Shown here one piece after another: positions 8,987 to 16,802 of a stretch of DNA of 64,000 bases. The stretch is from Pseudonocardia oroxyli. Lineage in GTDB: Bacteria; Actinomycetota; Actinomycetes; Mycobacteriales; Pseudonocardiaceae. The notes under the pieces were generated by a model, which worked only from the letters and a program-made list of their open reading frames with translations, did no database searches and was not told where the DNA came from. A program made the position numbers and the translations under genes. Each line of letters begins with the position of its first letter. Positions within the stretch are counted from its first letter, which is position 1. The DNA is taken from contig NZ_FNBE01000004.1 in NCBI RefSeq assembly GCF_900102195.1, positions 62,001 to 126,000 of the forward strand, written 5' to 3'.

Positions 8987-9766
8987 TCAGCGGGGTTCGG
9001 CGACGACCACCTGGTCGACCTCGCCCGCGAGGACCGCGCGCGCGTCGTCGTCGAGGCCGCTGTCGGTGACCAGCACGTCCGCCTCGGCGAGCTCGGCGAT
9101 CGTCGAGATCCCGGCGGTCCCCCACTTCGTCGAGTCCGCGACCACGACCAGCCGGTGCCCGGCCTCGACGAGGGCCCGGTCGGTCTCGGACTCCATCAGG
9201 TTCGGGGTGGTGAACCCGCTCGCCGCGCTCATCCCGTGCACGCCGAGGAACACGACGTCGAGGTTCAGGGTCCGCAACGCCGCCACGGCGACCGGCCCCA
9301 CCAGCGCCTCCGACGGCGTGCGGATCCCGCCGGTGAGGATGACCGTCCGCCCGGGCCGCTCGGCGCTGAACACCTCGGCCACCGCCATCGAGTTGGTCAC
9401 GACCGTCAGCCCCTCGACCTCGAGCAGGGCCCTGGCCAGGGCGGCGGTCGTGGTGCCCGCGGACAGCCCGATCGCGGTGCCCGGCTCGACGAGCTCGGCC
9501 GCGGCCGCGGCGATCGCCTCCTTCTCCGCCTGCTGACGGCCGGACTTCTCCACGAAGCCCGGCTCGTGCGTGCTGGGGACCCCGAGCGCGGTGGCACCGC
9601 CGTGCACCTTCGCGAGCAGCCTGCGCCGGGCGAGGACGTCGAGATCGCGGCGGACGGTCATGTCCGAGACGCCGAACCGCTCGGCGAGATCGGAGACGCG
9701 CACGGCGCCGCGCTCCCGGACCTGCTCCAGGATCAGCTCCTGGCGCTGCCGGGCGAGCAGGCTCAC
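8987..9766 (-). CDS. DeoR/GlpR family transcriptional regulator
   Basis: This regulator of about 259 residues has an N-terminal DeoR helix-turn-helix (LARQRQELILEQV, then VSDLAERFGVSDMTVRRDLD). Its C-terminal sugar-phosphate sensing domain has the hallmark GLSAGTTT, ILTGG and VVVADSTKWG motifs. I prefer the GTG at 9764-9766, which begins just before LARQRQ; an upstream TTG at 9799 would add 11 unconserved residues. It is divergent from the sodium/solute symporter gene and probably controls it in response to a sugar-phosphate. Confidence 0.85.
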   Translation of the reverse strand: MSLLARQRQELILEQVRERGAVRVSDLAERFGVSDMTVRRDLDVLARRRLLAKVHGGATALGVPSTHEPGFVEKSGRQQAEKEAIAAAAAELVEPGTAIGLSAGTTTAALARALLEVEGLTVVTNSMAVAEVFSAERPGRTVILTGGIRTPSEALVGPVAVAALRTLNLDVVFLGVHGMSAASGFTTPNLMESETDRALVEAGHRLVVVADSTKWGTAGISTIAELAEADVLVTDSGLDDDARAVLAGEVDQVVVAEPR

Positions 9767-9851
9767 CCTCGACCGCCGTTCACACCGCACACAATGCAAC
9801 GCGTTCGAACCAGCGTCAACGGACCTCGTGGGCTGTACACGCCCTTACCGC

Positions 9852-9883
9852 ACAGACTCCACCGATTCAGTCTGTCGGATAAT
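9852..9883 (+). promoter_or_regulatory. Putative promoter and operator before the symporter
   Basis: A perfect inverted repeat of ACAGACT and AGTCTGT spaced by ten bases (9852-9875) lies directly before GATAAT (9878-9883), a good -10 element. A repressor bound here would block the promoter. DeoR is the natural candidate, but that is inference. Confidence 0.5.
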
Positions 9884-9983
9884 GTTCACTTCGTCGGCGA
9901 AGGGGGTATGTTCCGGCGCGACACGATCGCACGGACATCGGCGAGGGAGCCGCTATGCACACCGGACGGCTGCGAGGCCACCC

Positions 9984-11666
9984 ATGATCCTCGCCCAACA
10001 GACCGACCTCCGGCTCGACGCCAACGCCCTGGACTACGTCCTGGTGGCGTTCTACTTCCTGCTCGTCCTGGGCATCGGCTACGCGGCCCGGCGGTCGGTG
10101 TCGTCGAGCCTGGACTTCCTGCTGTCCGGCCGGTCCATGCCCGCCTGGGTGACCGGCCTCGCGTTCATCTCGGCGAACCTCGGCGCGCTCGAGCTGATCG
10201 GCATGGTGGCCAACGGGGCCCAGTACGGCATCCCGACGGTGCACTACTACTGGATCGGCGCGATCCCGGCGATGGTCTTCCTCGCCCTGGTGATGATGCC
10301 GTTCTACTACGGCTCCAAGGCCCGCTCGGTGCCGGAGTTCCTCTTCAAGAGGTTCAACCGGACCACCCAGCGCGTCCAGGCCGTGATCTTCGCGCTCTCC
10401 GCGGTGCTGATCGCGGGCGTCAACCTGTTCTCGCTCGGCCTGCTCCTGGAGGCCCTGCTCGGCTGGTCGCTGGCGCTCGCCATCCCGATCGCCGCGCTGA
10501 TCGTGCTCGCCTACATCACCCTCGGCGGGCTGTCCGCGGCCATCTACTCCGAGGTGCTGCAGTTCTTCGTGATCCTGGCGCTGCTGATCCCGCTCACCAT
10601 CGCGGGCCTCAGCCGCGTCGGCGGGTGGGACGGCCTCAAGGCGGCCGTGACCGCGGGCCCGGGCGGGGCCGAGGAGCTCTCGTCCTGGCCCGGCACCACG
10701 TTGACCGAGATCATGAACCCGACGCTCTCGGTGATCGGCATCGTGTTCGGTCTCGGCTTCGTGCTGTCCTTCGGCTACTGGACCACGAACTTCGCCGAGG
10801 TCCAGCGCGCGCTGTCCGCCAAGAGCATGTCGGCGGCCAAGCGCACCCCGCTGATCGGCGCCTACCCGAAGGCGCTGCTGCCGCTCGTCATCATCATCCC
10901 CGGCATGATCGCCGGTGTCCTGGTCCCGCAGATCGTCACGCTCAAGGCGGGCGGCACCACGGACGTCGAGTACAACAACGCGCTGTCGCTGCTGATGAAG
11001 GAGGTCCTGCCCAACGGGATCCTGGGCGTCGCGATCGCGGGTCTGCTCGCGGCCTTCATGGCCGGCATGGCGGCGAACATCAGCTCATTCAACACGGTGT
11101 TCACCTACGACATCTGGCAGGACTGGGTGCGGCCCGGCAAGTCGGACAAGTACTACCTGCAGGTCGGGCGCTGGATCACCGTCATCGGCTGTGTGATCGC
11201 GATCGGCACGGCGTTCATCGCCTCGGGGTCCGGCAACATCATGGACTACCTGCAGTCGCTGTTCAGCTTCTTCAACGCGCCGCTCTTCGCGATCTTCATC
11301 CTCGGCCTGTTCTGGCGGCGGATGACCGGGACGTCGGCCTGGATCGGCCTGCTCTCGGGCACGGCCGCGGCCGTCGCGGTGAACGTGCTGGTCACGACCG
11401 GGGTCCTCCCGCTGTCGAGCCAGGCGGGCAGCTTCGTCGGGGCCAGCGCGGCGTTCGTCGTCGGCGTGGTGGTCGCGGTGGCGGTCTCCATGGTCAGCAC
11501 CCCGCGGCCCGCGGCGGAGCTGACCGGTCTGGTGTGGAGCCTGACGTCGAAGGAGGAGCGCACCCACGAGACCCACGGCGAGGACTCCGGCTGGTACCGC
11601 AGCCCCGTCACCCTGGGCATCGGCGTGCTCGTCCTGACCGCCATCCTCTACATCCTCTTCTGGTAA
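9984..11666 (+). CDS. Sodium:solute symporter (SSS family)
   Basis: This 560-residue integral membrane protein has about 14 hydrophobic segments. Family features include an early FYFLLVLGIGYAARR segment, the SGRSMPAWVTGLAFISANLG stretch, GLSAAIYSEVLQFF in the middle and the NAPLFAIFILGLFW helix near the end. It resembles the SGLT-type sugar/inositol branch of SSS transporters. The start is ATG at 9984 with GAGG six bases upstream. The DeoR neighbour favours a sugar or polyol substrate. A small membrane protein follows after an 11-base gap. Confidence 0.85.
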   Translation: MILAQQTDLRLDANALDYVLVAFYFLLVLGIGYAARRSVSSSLDFLLSGRSMPAWVTGLAFISANLGALELIGMVANGAQYGIPTVHYYWIGAIPAMVFLALVMMPFYYGSKARSVPEFLFKRFNRTTQRVQAVIFALSAVLIAGVNLFSLGLLLEALLGWSLALAIPIAALIVLAYITLGGLSAAIYSEVLQFFVILALLIPLTIAGLSRVGGWDGLKAAVTAGPGGAEELSSWPGTTLTEIMNPTLSVIGIVFGLGFVLSFGYWTTNFAEVQRALSAKSMSAAKRTPLIGAYPKALLPLVIIIPGMIAGVLVPQIVTLKAGGTTDVEYNNALSLLMKEVLPNGILGVAIAGLLAAFMAGMAANISSFNTVFTYDIWQDWVRPGKSDKYYLQVGRWITVIGCVIAIGTAFIASGSGNIMDYLQSLFSFFNAPLFAIFILGLFWRRMTGTSAWIGLLSGTAAAVAVNVLVTTGVLPLSSQAGSFVGASAAFVVGVVVAVAVSMVSTPRPAAELTGLVWSLTSKEERTHETHGEDSGWYRSPVTLGIGVLVLTAILYILFW

Positions 11667-11677
11667 GGACGGACGAC

Positions 11678-11992
11678 ATGACGGAACCGGACGGCCCGGC
11701 CACCGGGCACAGTGCCCCGGCCTCGACGACGGCCTCGCGCCTGTTCGACCTGCGGACGATCCTCGCCCTGATGTTCGGCGTCTACGGGATCGTGCTGCTC
11801 GTCCTGGGCCTGTTCTCGACGACGGAGGCGGACATCGAGAAGGCGGGCGGCTGGAACATCAACCTGGACACCGGGATCGCGATGCTCGTGCTCGCGATCT
11901 TCTTCCTCGCCTGGGTGCGGCTGCGCCCGGTGAAGGCACCCGCGGCGGAGATCGAGGGGACCGCCGGCGACACTGCCGGCCCCTCTCACTAG
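11678..11992 (+). CDS. Small membrane protein linked to the symporter
   Basis: This 104-residue protein starts at the ATG 11678 (MTEPDGPATG), eleven bases after the symporter stop. Two hydrophobic helices (about 32-50 and 70-88) are separated by a short acidic/aromatic loop (ADIEKAGGWNINLDTG). The ends are polar and low in complexity. I do not recognise a named family; by position and topology it may be an accessory subunit of the symporter. A strong hairpin follows eight bases after the stop. Confidence 0.75.
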   Translation: MTEPDGPATGHSAPASTTASRLFDLRTILALMFGVYGIVLLVLGLFSTTEADIEKAGGWNINLDTGIAMLVLAIFFLAWVRLRPVKAPAAEIEGTAGDTAGPSH

Positions 11993-11999
11993 GAGCCCT

Positions 12000-12033
12000 G
12001 GTCGGCTCCCGGGCTCAGTTCCGGGAGCCGACC
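12000..12033. terminator. Bidirectional hairpin terminator
   Basis: A perfect 13-base stem GGTCGGCTCCCGG / CCGGGAGCCGACC with an eight-base loop follows the symporter operon. The stop codon of the small minus-strand ORF lies in its loop, so the hairpin ends transcripts from both sides. Confidence 0.75.
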
Positions 12034-12116
12034 GGGTACTGCGGGTTGAACGCGTGCAGCGTCCAGTCGTCAAAGCGACGTGCGGTGCGGCGGACCGTGG
12101 TCCAGAACGTGGTCAT
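12015..12116 (-). CDS. Unannotated 33-residue small protein
   Basis: Reading the minus strand, an AGGAGG ribosome site is followed five bases later by ATG at 12114-12116, and the frame runs 33 codons to TGA at 12015-12017. The peptide begins MTTFWTTVRRTARRFDDW and ends FNPQYPVGSRN. It is basic and aromatic-rich, with a possible amphipathic helix over residues 3-20. Third codon positions are mostly G or C, like real genes here. The stop lies in the loop of the terminator hairpin. I do not recognise a family with certainty; translation is very plausible, function unknown. Confidence 0.65.
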   Translation of the reverse strand: MTTFWTTVRRTARRFDDWTLHAFNPQYPVGSRN

Positions 12117-12219
12117 GCTGTCCTCCTCTCCTCAGTTATGCACTTACAGTACCGAAGACGCGTTGCTCTTCTGAATCGTTCCCGATGAGCTCACGTTCGT
12201 GACTCGCGTCACCCGTGGG

Positions 12220-12570
12220 TCAGCGCTTCACCGCCAGCACCGGGACCTCGGCCTCCAGCAGCAGCCGCTGCGACAGCGAGCCGAGCAGCGCCTTGCCGAT
12301 CGGACTGCGCCGCTTCATGCCGATCACGAGGACGTCGACGGCGCCCGCGTGCTCGTCGAGCGCGGCCAGCACGCAGTCCGCCAGGTCCGCGTAGCCGGTG
12401 CGCTCCTTCACCGTGATCGTCAGGTCGGTGGGCATGCCCACCAGGTCCAGCGGCCCGAGCGCCAGGTTGAGCACGACCAGGTCGGTCGCGCGCCGCCGCG
12501 CCTCGTCGATCGCCGCCGACAGCGCCGTCCGCCCCTCGGGTGAGTCCGGTACCGCCACCATCACCGTCAT
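12220..12570 (-). CDS. Universal stress protein (UspA family)
   Basis: This is a compact 116-residue single Usp domain starting at ATG 12570 behind GGGAGGAG. The first strand is MTVMVAVPDSPEG, the core strand DVLVIGMKRRSPIGKALLGS matches the Usp nucleotide-loop region (the usual GxRGxxG is changed to GMKRRSPIGKALLGS), and the end is VPVLAVK. Such proteins bind ATP or act in stress tolerance. The 295 bases between this gene and the LacI gene hold no feature I can support. Confidence 0.8.
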   Translation of the reverse strand: MTVMVAVPDSPEGRTALSAAIDEARRRATDLVVLNLALGPLDLVGMPTDLTITVKERTGYADLADCVLAALDEHAGAVDVLVIGMKRRSPIGKALLGSLSQRLLLEAEVPVLAVKR

Positions 12571-12865
12571 GCCGCTCCTCCCGCGCCGGGCCGATCCCCG
12601 GTCGAGCGCGCCAGTGTGCGCGCCCCGGCCCCGCCGTGTCTGCCCGGCATGGCGGACCCCACCTCGTGCACGTCGGGCGCTCCGGGACGGCACGGGGCGC
12701 CACCCGTTGAGCCGCAACAGGTGTCACGCTCCACCCCCTGAACGGGGAGGGCGCCGACGCTCGGACGGCGCACTCGGGTCACCACGGGTGAGCACCACGG
12801 TCTCGCCCGTGTGGGTGCGGGGAGGACCCGATCGTGTCGGAGCGGGCTGCTGCACGATCTCCCTC

Positions 12866-13906
12866 GTGGACGGTATAAGCGGGCGTCGGGACTCGGGCGG
12901 TCCCCGCGCGGCGACGATGAGTGACGTCGCCCGGCGGGCGGGCGTCTCGCGCGCCACGGCGTCCTACGTGCTCAACCGGACGCCGGGCGCCCGGATCCCG
13001 GAGCAGACCCGCGCGCGGGTGCTCGAGGCGGCGGAGCAGCTGCGCTACGTGCCCCACGTGAGCGCGCGGTCGCTGCGGCGCGGGCGCAGCGACCTCGTGG
13101 TGGGCCACGTCGACGGCACGGCCGTGCTGCGCGGCGGACTGTCGTTCGTCACCCTCATCCAGGTGGCCCGAGACGTCCGCGAGGCGGGCTACACGTTCCT
13201 GATCCACGGCGACCCCACGGTCACGGGGATCCCGGCCGCCCGGTCGTGGCTGGCGCTGCGACCCGCCGCGGTCGTGGCCACCCTGGACCGGTACACCGAG
13301 GACAGCGTCGCGATGCTCGCGGAGGCGGGCACCGTGCCGATCGCGTTGTCCCACACGCCCTCGGACCTCACCGCGACCGTCGTGATCGACGACGGGGACC
13401 TCGGTCGGACCGCCGCCCAGCACCTGCTGGACCGCGGGTGCAGGCGGATCGTGGTGCTCGGTGGCTGCTCCCGGCTCGTGGATCGGCAGACCCTCGGACA
13501 CCGGATGGACGAGGCCGAGGCGGCCGCCGAGGCGGGTGGTGCCGAGACCCGGCGCGTGCCGTTCAGCCCGGACCGCGAGACCGCCGCGGACCTGGTGCGG
13601 ACCTGGCTGGCGGACGGGACCCTGCCCGACGGCGTCGTCGGGGCCACCACCACCCACGCGGCGCACATCCTCACCGCGCTGGTCGACGCGGGCGTGCGCG
13701 TGCCGGAGCAGGTCGCGGTCCTCGCCGCGGACGACGAACCGCAGGCCGAGCTGGTCCGACCGCGGTTGACGACGGTGAGCGCCGACCTCGCCGCCGACGA
13801 GTCCCGGATGGCGGACGCCGTGCTGGCGGCCCTCGAGGGCCGGTGGGATCCCGAGCTCGCCGTGCGGCGGCTCCCGGCCCGGCTCGTGCCCCGGGACAGC
13901 GCCTGA
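12866..13906 (+). CDS. LacI family transcriptional regulator
   Basis: This 346-residue repressor has an N-terminal LacI headpiece (TMSDVARRAGVSRATASYVLN, about residues 17-37, then the hinge region VPHVSARSLRRGRSD). A periplasmic-binding-like effector domain follows. I chose the GTG at 12866 because the alternative ATG at 12917 falls inside the first helix of the headpiece and would truncate it; no strong ribosome site precedes either. The hallmark final strand KxxTTV appears as RLTTVSADLA. It stands alone and its effector is unknown. Short direct repeats (CCTGACCCAGGG type) follow the stop. Confidence 0.8.
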   Translation: MDGISGRRDSGGPRAATMSDVARRAGVSRATASYVLNRTPGARIPEQTRARVLEAAEQLRYVPHVSARSLRRGRSDLVVGHVDGTAVLRGGLSFVTLIQVARDVREAGYTFLIHGDPTVTGIPAARSWLALRPAAVVATLDRYTEDSVAMLAEAGTVPIALSHTPSDLTATVVIDDGDLGRTAAQHLLDRGCRRIVVLGGCSRLVDRQTLGHRMDEAEAAAEAGGAETRRVPFSPDRETAADLVRTWLADGTLPDGVVGATTTHAAHILTALVDAGVRVPEQVAVLAADDEPQAELVRPRLTTVSADLAADESRMADAVLAALEGRWDPELAVRRLPARLVPRDSA

Positions 13907-13975
13907 CCCAGGGCCTGACCCAGGGCCGACCCAGGGCCCGGTTTCGGCGCCCGCGCCGGCGGGGATCCCCCGCGC

Positions 13976-14191
13976 ATGGCGAAGTACCGCAAGGGATCCC
14001 GGGTCGCGTGGAACTGGGGCAACGGACAGGGCGAGGGCAAGGTCGACTCGGTCCACACCGACCGCGTCGAGAAGACCATCAAGGGGAGGAAGCAGTCCCG
14101 CAACGGGACCGACGACAACCCCGCCTACGTCCTCGTGCAGGAGGACGGCACGACCGTCCTCAAGCTGGAGAGTGAGCTCGAGAAGGCCTGA
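13976..14191 (+). CDS. DUF2945 family small protein
   Basis: This 71-residue basic protein starts at ATG 13976 (MAKYRKGSRVAWNWGNGQGEG). The VxWNWGxGxGxG stretch, then KTIKG and a DDNPAYVLVQEDG end, are the DUF2945 (hypervirulence-associated, Tudor-like) pattern. These small cytoplasmic proteins are common in actinomycetes and their role is not established. It converges on the second DUF5709 gene. Confidence 0.85.
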   Translation: MAKYRKGSRVAWNWGNGQGEGKVDSVHTDRVEKTIKGRKQSRNGTDDNPAYVLVQEDGTTVLKLESELEKA

Positions 14192-14212
14192 GCCCTCCGG
14201 GTCGTCCCCGGA

Positions 14213-14617
14213 TCACTCGTCGACGACGTGGACCGCGGCCTCCTCGGCCGACGCCCCGGCGCCGTCGATGCCGACGTCCGAGGCCCACGCGTCGGAGTCG
14301 GTGTCGAAGACCCCGCCCTCGGCCGCGTCGACCAACCGGCCCGAGCGGCGCTCGCCGACCTGGTCGTCCAGGAGCTCTCCGTCGGTGTCGTCGGTGTCCG
14401 CCTCCCAGTCCGGGTCCTCGTCGTCCTCGTCCTCCACCGTCTCGTCCGGGAGCTCGCGCGCCAGCCGCTCGTCGAGGGTCGCGTCCTCGTCCGCGGTCCA
14501 GGGCCGCTCGGGCGGTGAGTAGCCCTCGTCGAGCACGTCGGCGACACCCGTGTCCATCAACGTGTCCTCGGGTTCGAGCTGGTCGCTCTCGGTGTCGAAG
14601 CTGTCCGGGTCGCTCAT
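14213..14617 (-). CDS. DUF5709 family acidic protein (copy 2)
   Basis: This strongly acidic 134-residue paralogue of the protein at 154-699 shares LDEGYSPPERPW, TLDERLARELP, a SGRLVDAAEGG segment and a final GASAEEAAVHVVDE. It ends where copy 1 continues into an acidic tail. ATG at 14617 overlaps the end of the upstream enoyl-CoA hydratase gene by four bases. No catalytic motif is visible; function unknown. Confidence 0.8.
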   Translation of the reverse strand: MSDPDSFDTESDQLEPEDTLMDTGVADVLDEGYSPPERPWTADEDATLDERLARELPDETVEDEDDEDPDWEADTDDTDGELLDDQVGERRSGRLVDAAEGGVFDTDSDAWASDVGIDGAGASAEEAAVHVVDE

Positions 14618-15624
14618 GGGGACAGCCTGGCACGAGCCGGGACGATCGCGTCCACGAGTCCCCACTCCAGTGCGGTCGCGGCGGGGACCGGCAGCCCGGA
14701 CAGCGCGCACCACAGCGCACGGTGCCTGCCGATGCGGCGCGGGATGCTGACCGTGCCGCCCGCGCCGGGGATCAGGCCCATCGCGACCTCCGGCAGCCGC
14801 AGCACCGTGTCGGGGTCGGCGACGACCCGCCCGGCGTAGGCGGGCACCTCGATGCCGGCGCCGACGCACGCCCCGTGCAGCCGCACCTCGACGCGCCCGC
14901 GCAGGGCGTGCAGGGGCAGCGCGGCACCCGCCCGGGTGCGGACGAGGTGCGCGGTGACCGGGTCGGGGGTGGTGCCGAACTCGTCGAGGTCACCCCCGGC
15001 GCAGAAGCCGGGCCCCGCGCCGTCCAGGACGACCCGCTCGACGGACGGGTCGAGCAGGGCCAGGTCGAGCAGCCCGACCAGGGCGTCCCGGAGCAGGCGG
15101 CCGTAGGCGTTGCGGCGTTCGGGCCGGTTGAGGGTGAGGTGCAGGGTGCCCCCCTCCCGCGCGGCGAGCACCGGGTCCGCGACCGGGGGCGGGAGCGGGC
15201 GCGGGCCGCGGGCGGCGAGCCAGCGGCCGAACTCGGGCCCGCCGAGCAGGGTGGAGTACGCGAGCGACTCGGCGTCCAGCGCGGCGGGCACGTCCAGGGC
15301 GCCCGACCAGCGCAGCAGTCCGGCGAGCACCGTCGAGGCCTGCGGGTTCGCGGCGACCACGGCCTCCAGGTGGGCCAGGGCCGCCGCCGGGTCCGCCACC
15401 GCGACCTGCGTGCGGTCCGTGGCCGTCGTGACCAGCGTCAGGTCGAGGTCCCCGCACAACGCCCGCGGCGAGCCGATCCCGACCAGGATGCGGTCGCCCG
15501 CGGGGACCGAGTCGCCCGGCCCGTCGAGGTCCACCGCGACGAGGGGGTGCACGATCCCCCCGTCGCCGTCGAGGAGCGGGGACAGCTCGGCGAGCTCGGC
15601 GGGCGCGAGAACGGGCACGGTCAT
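14614..15624 (-). CDS. Enoyl-CoA hydratase/isomerase family protein
   Basis: This 336-residue crotonase-fold protein has an extra N-terminal region of about 165 residues. The crotonase core starts at LHLTLNRPERRNAYG. The oxyanion-hole strand appears as GAGPGFCAGGDLDEFG and the second as LHGACVGAGIEVPAYAGRV. The usual catalytic glutamates align near LPEVAMGLIPGAGG, a lineage pattern of hydratases. The N-terminal extension (with LVGIGSPRALCG) is itself hydratase-like and may be a degenerate second copy. It is divergent from the CoA-transferase gene at 15672, suggesting a CoA-ester pathway. Confidence 0.8.
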   Translation of the reverse strand: MTVPVLAPAELAELSPLLDGDGGIVHPLVAVDLDGPGDSVPAGDRILVGIGSPRALCGDLDLTLVTTATDRTQVAVADPAAALAHLEAVVAANPQASTVLAGLLRWSGALDVPAALDAESLAYSTLLGGPEFGRWLAARGPRPLPPPVADPVLAAREGGTLHLTLNRPERRNAYGRLLRDALVGLLDLALLDPSVERVVLDGAGPGFCAGGDLDEFGTTPDPVTAHLVRTRAGAALPLHALRGRVEVRLHGACVGAGIEVPAYAGRVVADPDTVLRLPEVAMGLIPGAGGTVSIPRRIGRHRALWCALSGLPVPAATALEWGLVDAIVPARARLSP

Positions 15625-15671
15625 GGTGCTCGCAGAGTAGCGCTGCGCCGATCGGTCGGTAGGGTCGCGAC

Positions 15672-16802
15672 ATGGACGCGCGGGCGGACTGGCTGGCCTC
15701 CGGGGTCGCGGCCCTGACCGGGCATCCGGACGGCCCGCCGCTGGTCCCGCCCGGGCGTGCGGCCTCGGTCGCCGCGGGGCTCGGCGCCGTGTTCGGGATC
15801 GACGGGGCCGCGCTCCTGGGTGAGCGCGCCGCCCTCACCGGACGCACCCGCGCGGGCCGGACCTCCGTCGGGGGCGCCTGCAGGCTGGTCCCGCTGTCCG
15901 ACGGCTGGGCGGCCGTCTCCTGCGCCCGGCCGGACGATCCCGCCCTGCTCGGCGCCCTGGTCGAACACCCGCTGCCCGAGGACGATCCCTGGCCGCTCCT
16001 GCGCGCCGCCCTCGCGGGCATGTCCGCCGCCGCGCTCGCCGAGCGCGCCACCCTCCTCGGGGTCGCCGCCGCGCCGGTCGCCCACCCGTCCCCCCGCCCC
16101 GGGACCCCCGGCGTGGCCCCCGCCGAGCGGGCCGACCTGCGCGGGCGGCTGGTCGTGTCCTTCGCCGCGCTCTGGGCGGGTCCGCTGTGCGCCCATCTGC
16201 TGCGGCGCGCGGGCGCGGCGGTCGTGACCGTCGAGACCCCGCGGCGGCCCGACGGCGCGCGGCGCGGCGAGCCCCGCTTCCACGCGCTGCTCCACCACGG
16301 CGAGCGGTCCGTGGTGCTGGACCCGGTCCGCGACCGGGCGGCGCTGCACGCGCTGGTCGCCGCGGCGGACGTGGTGATCGAAGGGTCACGCCCGCGGGCC
16401 CTGCGGGCCTGGGGGCTGCAGGCCGAGGAGGCGGTCGCGCGGGGCACGACGTGGGTGTCGATCACCGCGGCGGGGCGGGCGTCGGACCGGGTCGGCTTCG
16501 GCGACGACGTGGCCGCCGGCGCGGGGCTCGTCGCGCTCGACCGCGACGGCCTGCCGGTGTTCGTCGGGGACGCGATCGCCGACCCGCTCACCGGCCTCAC
16601 CGCGGCGGCGCTCGCGGTGCGCGAACCCGGTGTGCTGCACGACGTCTCGATGACCGCCGTGGTCGCGGACACGCTCGACGGCACCGGGGGCGGCCCGGTC
16701 GAGGAGGCGCCGCTCCCCCGGCACCGCGAGATCCCGTCCGGCGACCCGACGCTCGGGGCCGACACCGCCGCGGTCCTCGCCGAGCTCGGTCTGCGGGCAT
16801 GA
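15672..16802 (+). CDS. CaiB/BaiF (family III) CoA-transferase
   Basis: This 376-residue family III CoA-transferase starts at ATG 15672. The CoA-binding core lies late in the chain: LVVSFAALWAGPLCAHLLRRAGAAVV is the family start signature and is followed by VVLDPVRDRAALHALVAAADVVIEGSRPRAL. The N-terminal 155 residues carry what is normally the C-terminal lobe, so the domain order looks circularly permuted relative to standard members; such permuted forms occur in actinomycetes. It overlaps the amidohydrolase gene by four bases (ATGA). Substrate unknown. Confidence 0.75.
   Translation: MDARADWLASGVAALTGHPDGPPLVPPGRAASVAAGLGAVFGIDGAALLGERAALTGRTRAGRTSVGGACRLVPLSDGWAAVSCARPDDPALLGALVEHPLPEDDPWPLLRAALAGMSAAALAERATLLGVAAAPVAHPSPRPGTPGVAPAERADLRGRLVVSFAALWAGPLCAHLLRRAGAAVVTVETPRRPDGARRGEPRFHALLHHGERSVVLDPVRDRAALHALVAAADVVIEGSRPRALRAWGLQAEEAVARGTTWVSITAAGRASDRVGFGDDVAAGAGLVALDRDGLPVFVGDAIADPLTGLTAAALAVREPGVLHDVSMTAVVADTLDGTGGGPVEEAPLPRHREIPSGDPTLGADTAAVLAELGLRA

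Noticed and set aside
12398..12865. N-terminal extension of the LacI frame to 12398
   Set aside because: The upstream codons overlap the universal stress gene and are not LacI-like.
13903..13938. CCTGACCCAGGG short direct repeats after the LacI gene
   Set aside because: Real, but only about three degenerate copies straddling the stop codon; no support for a function.
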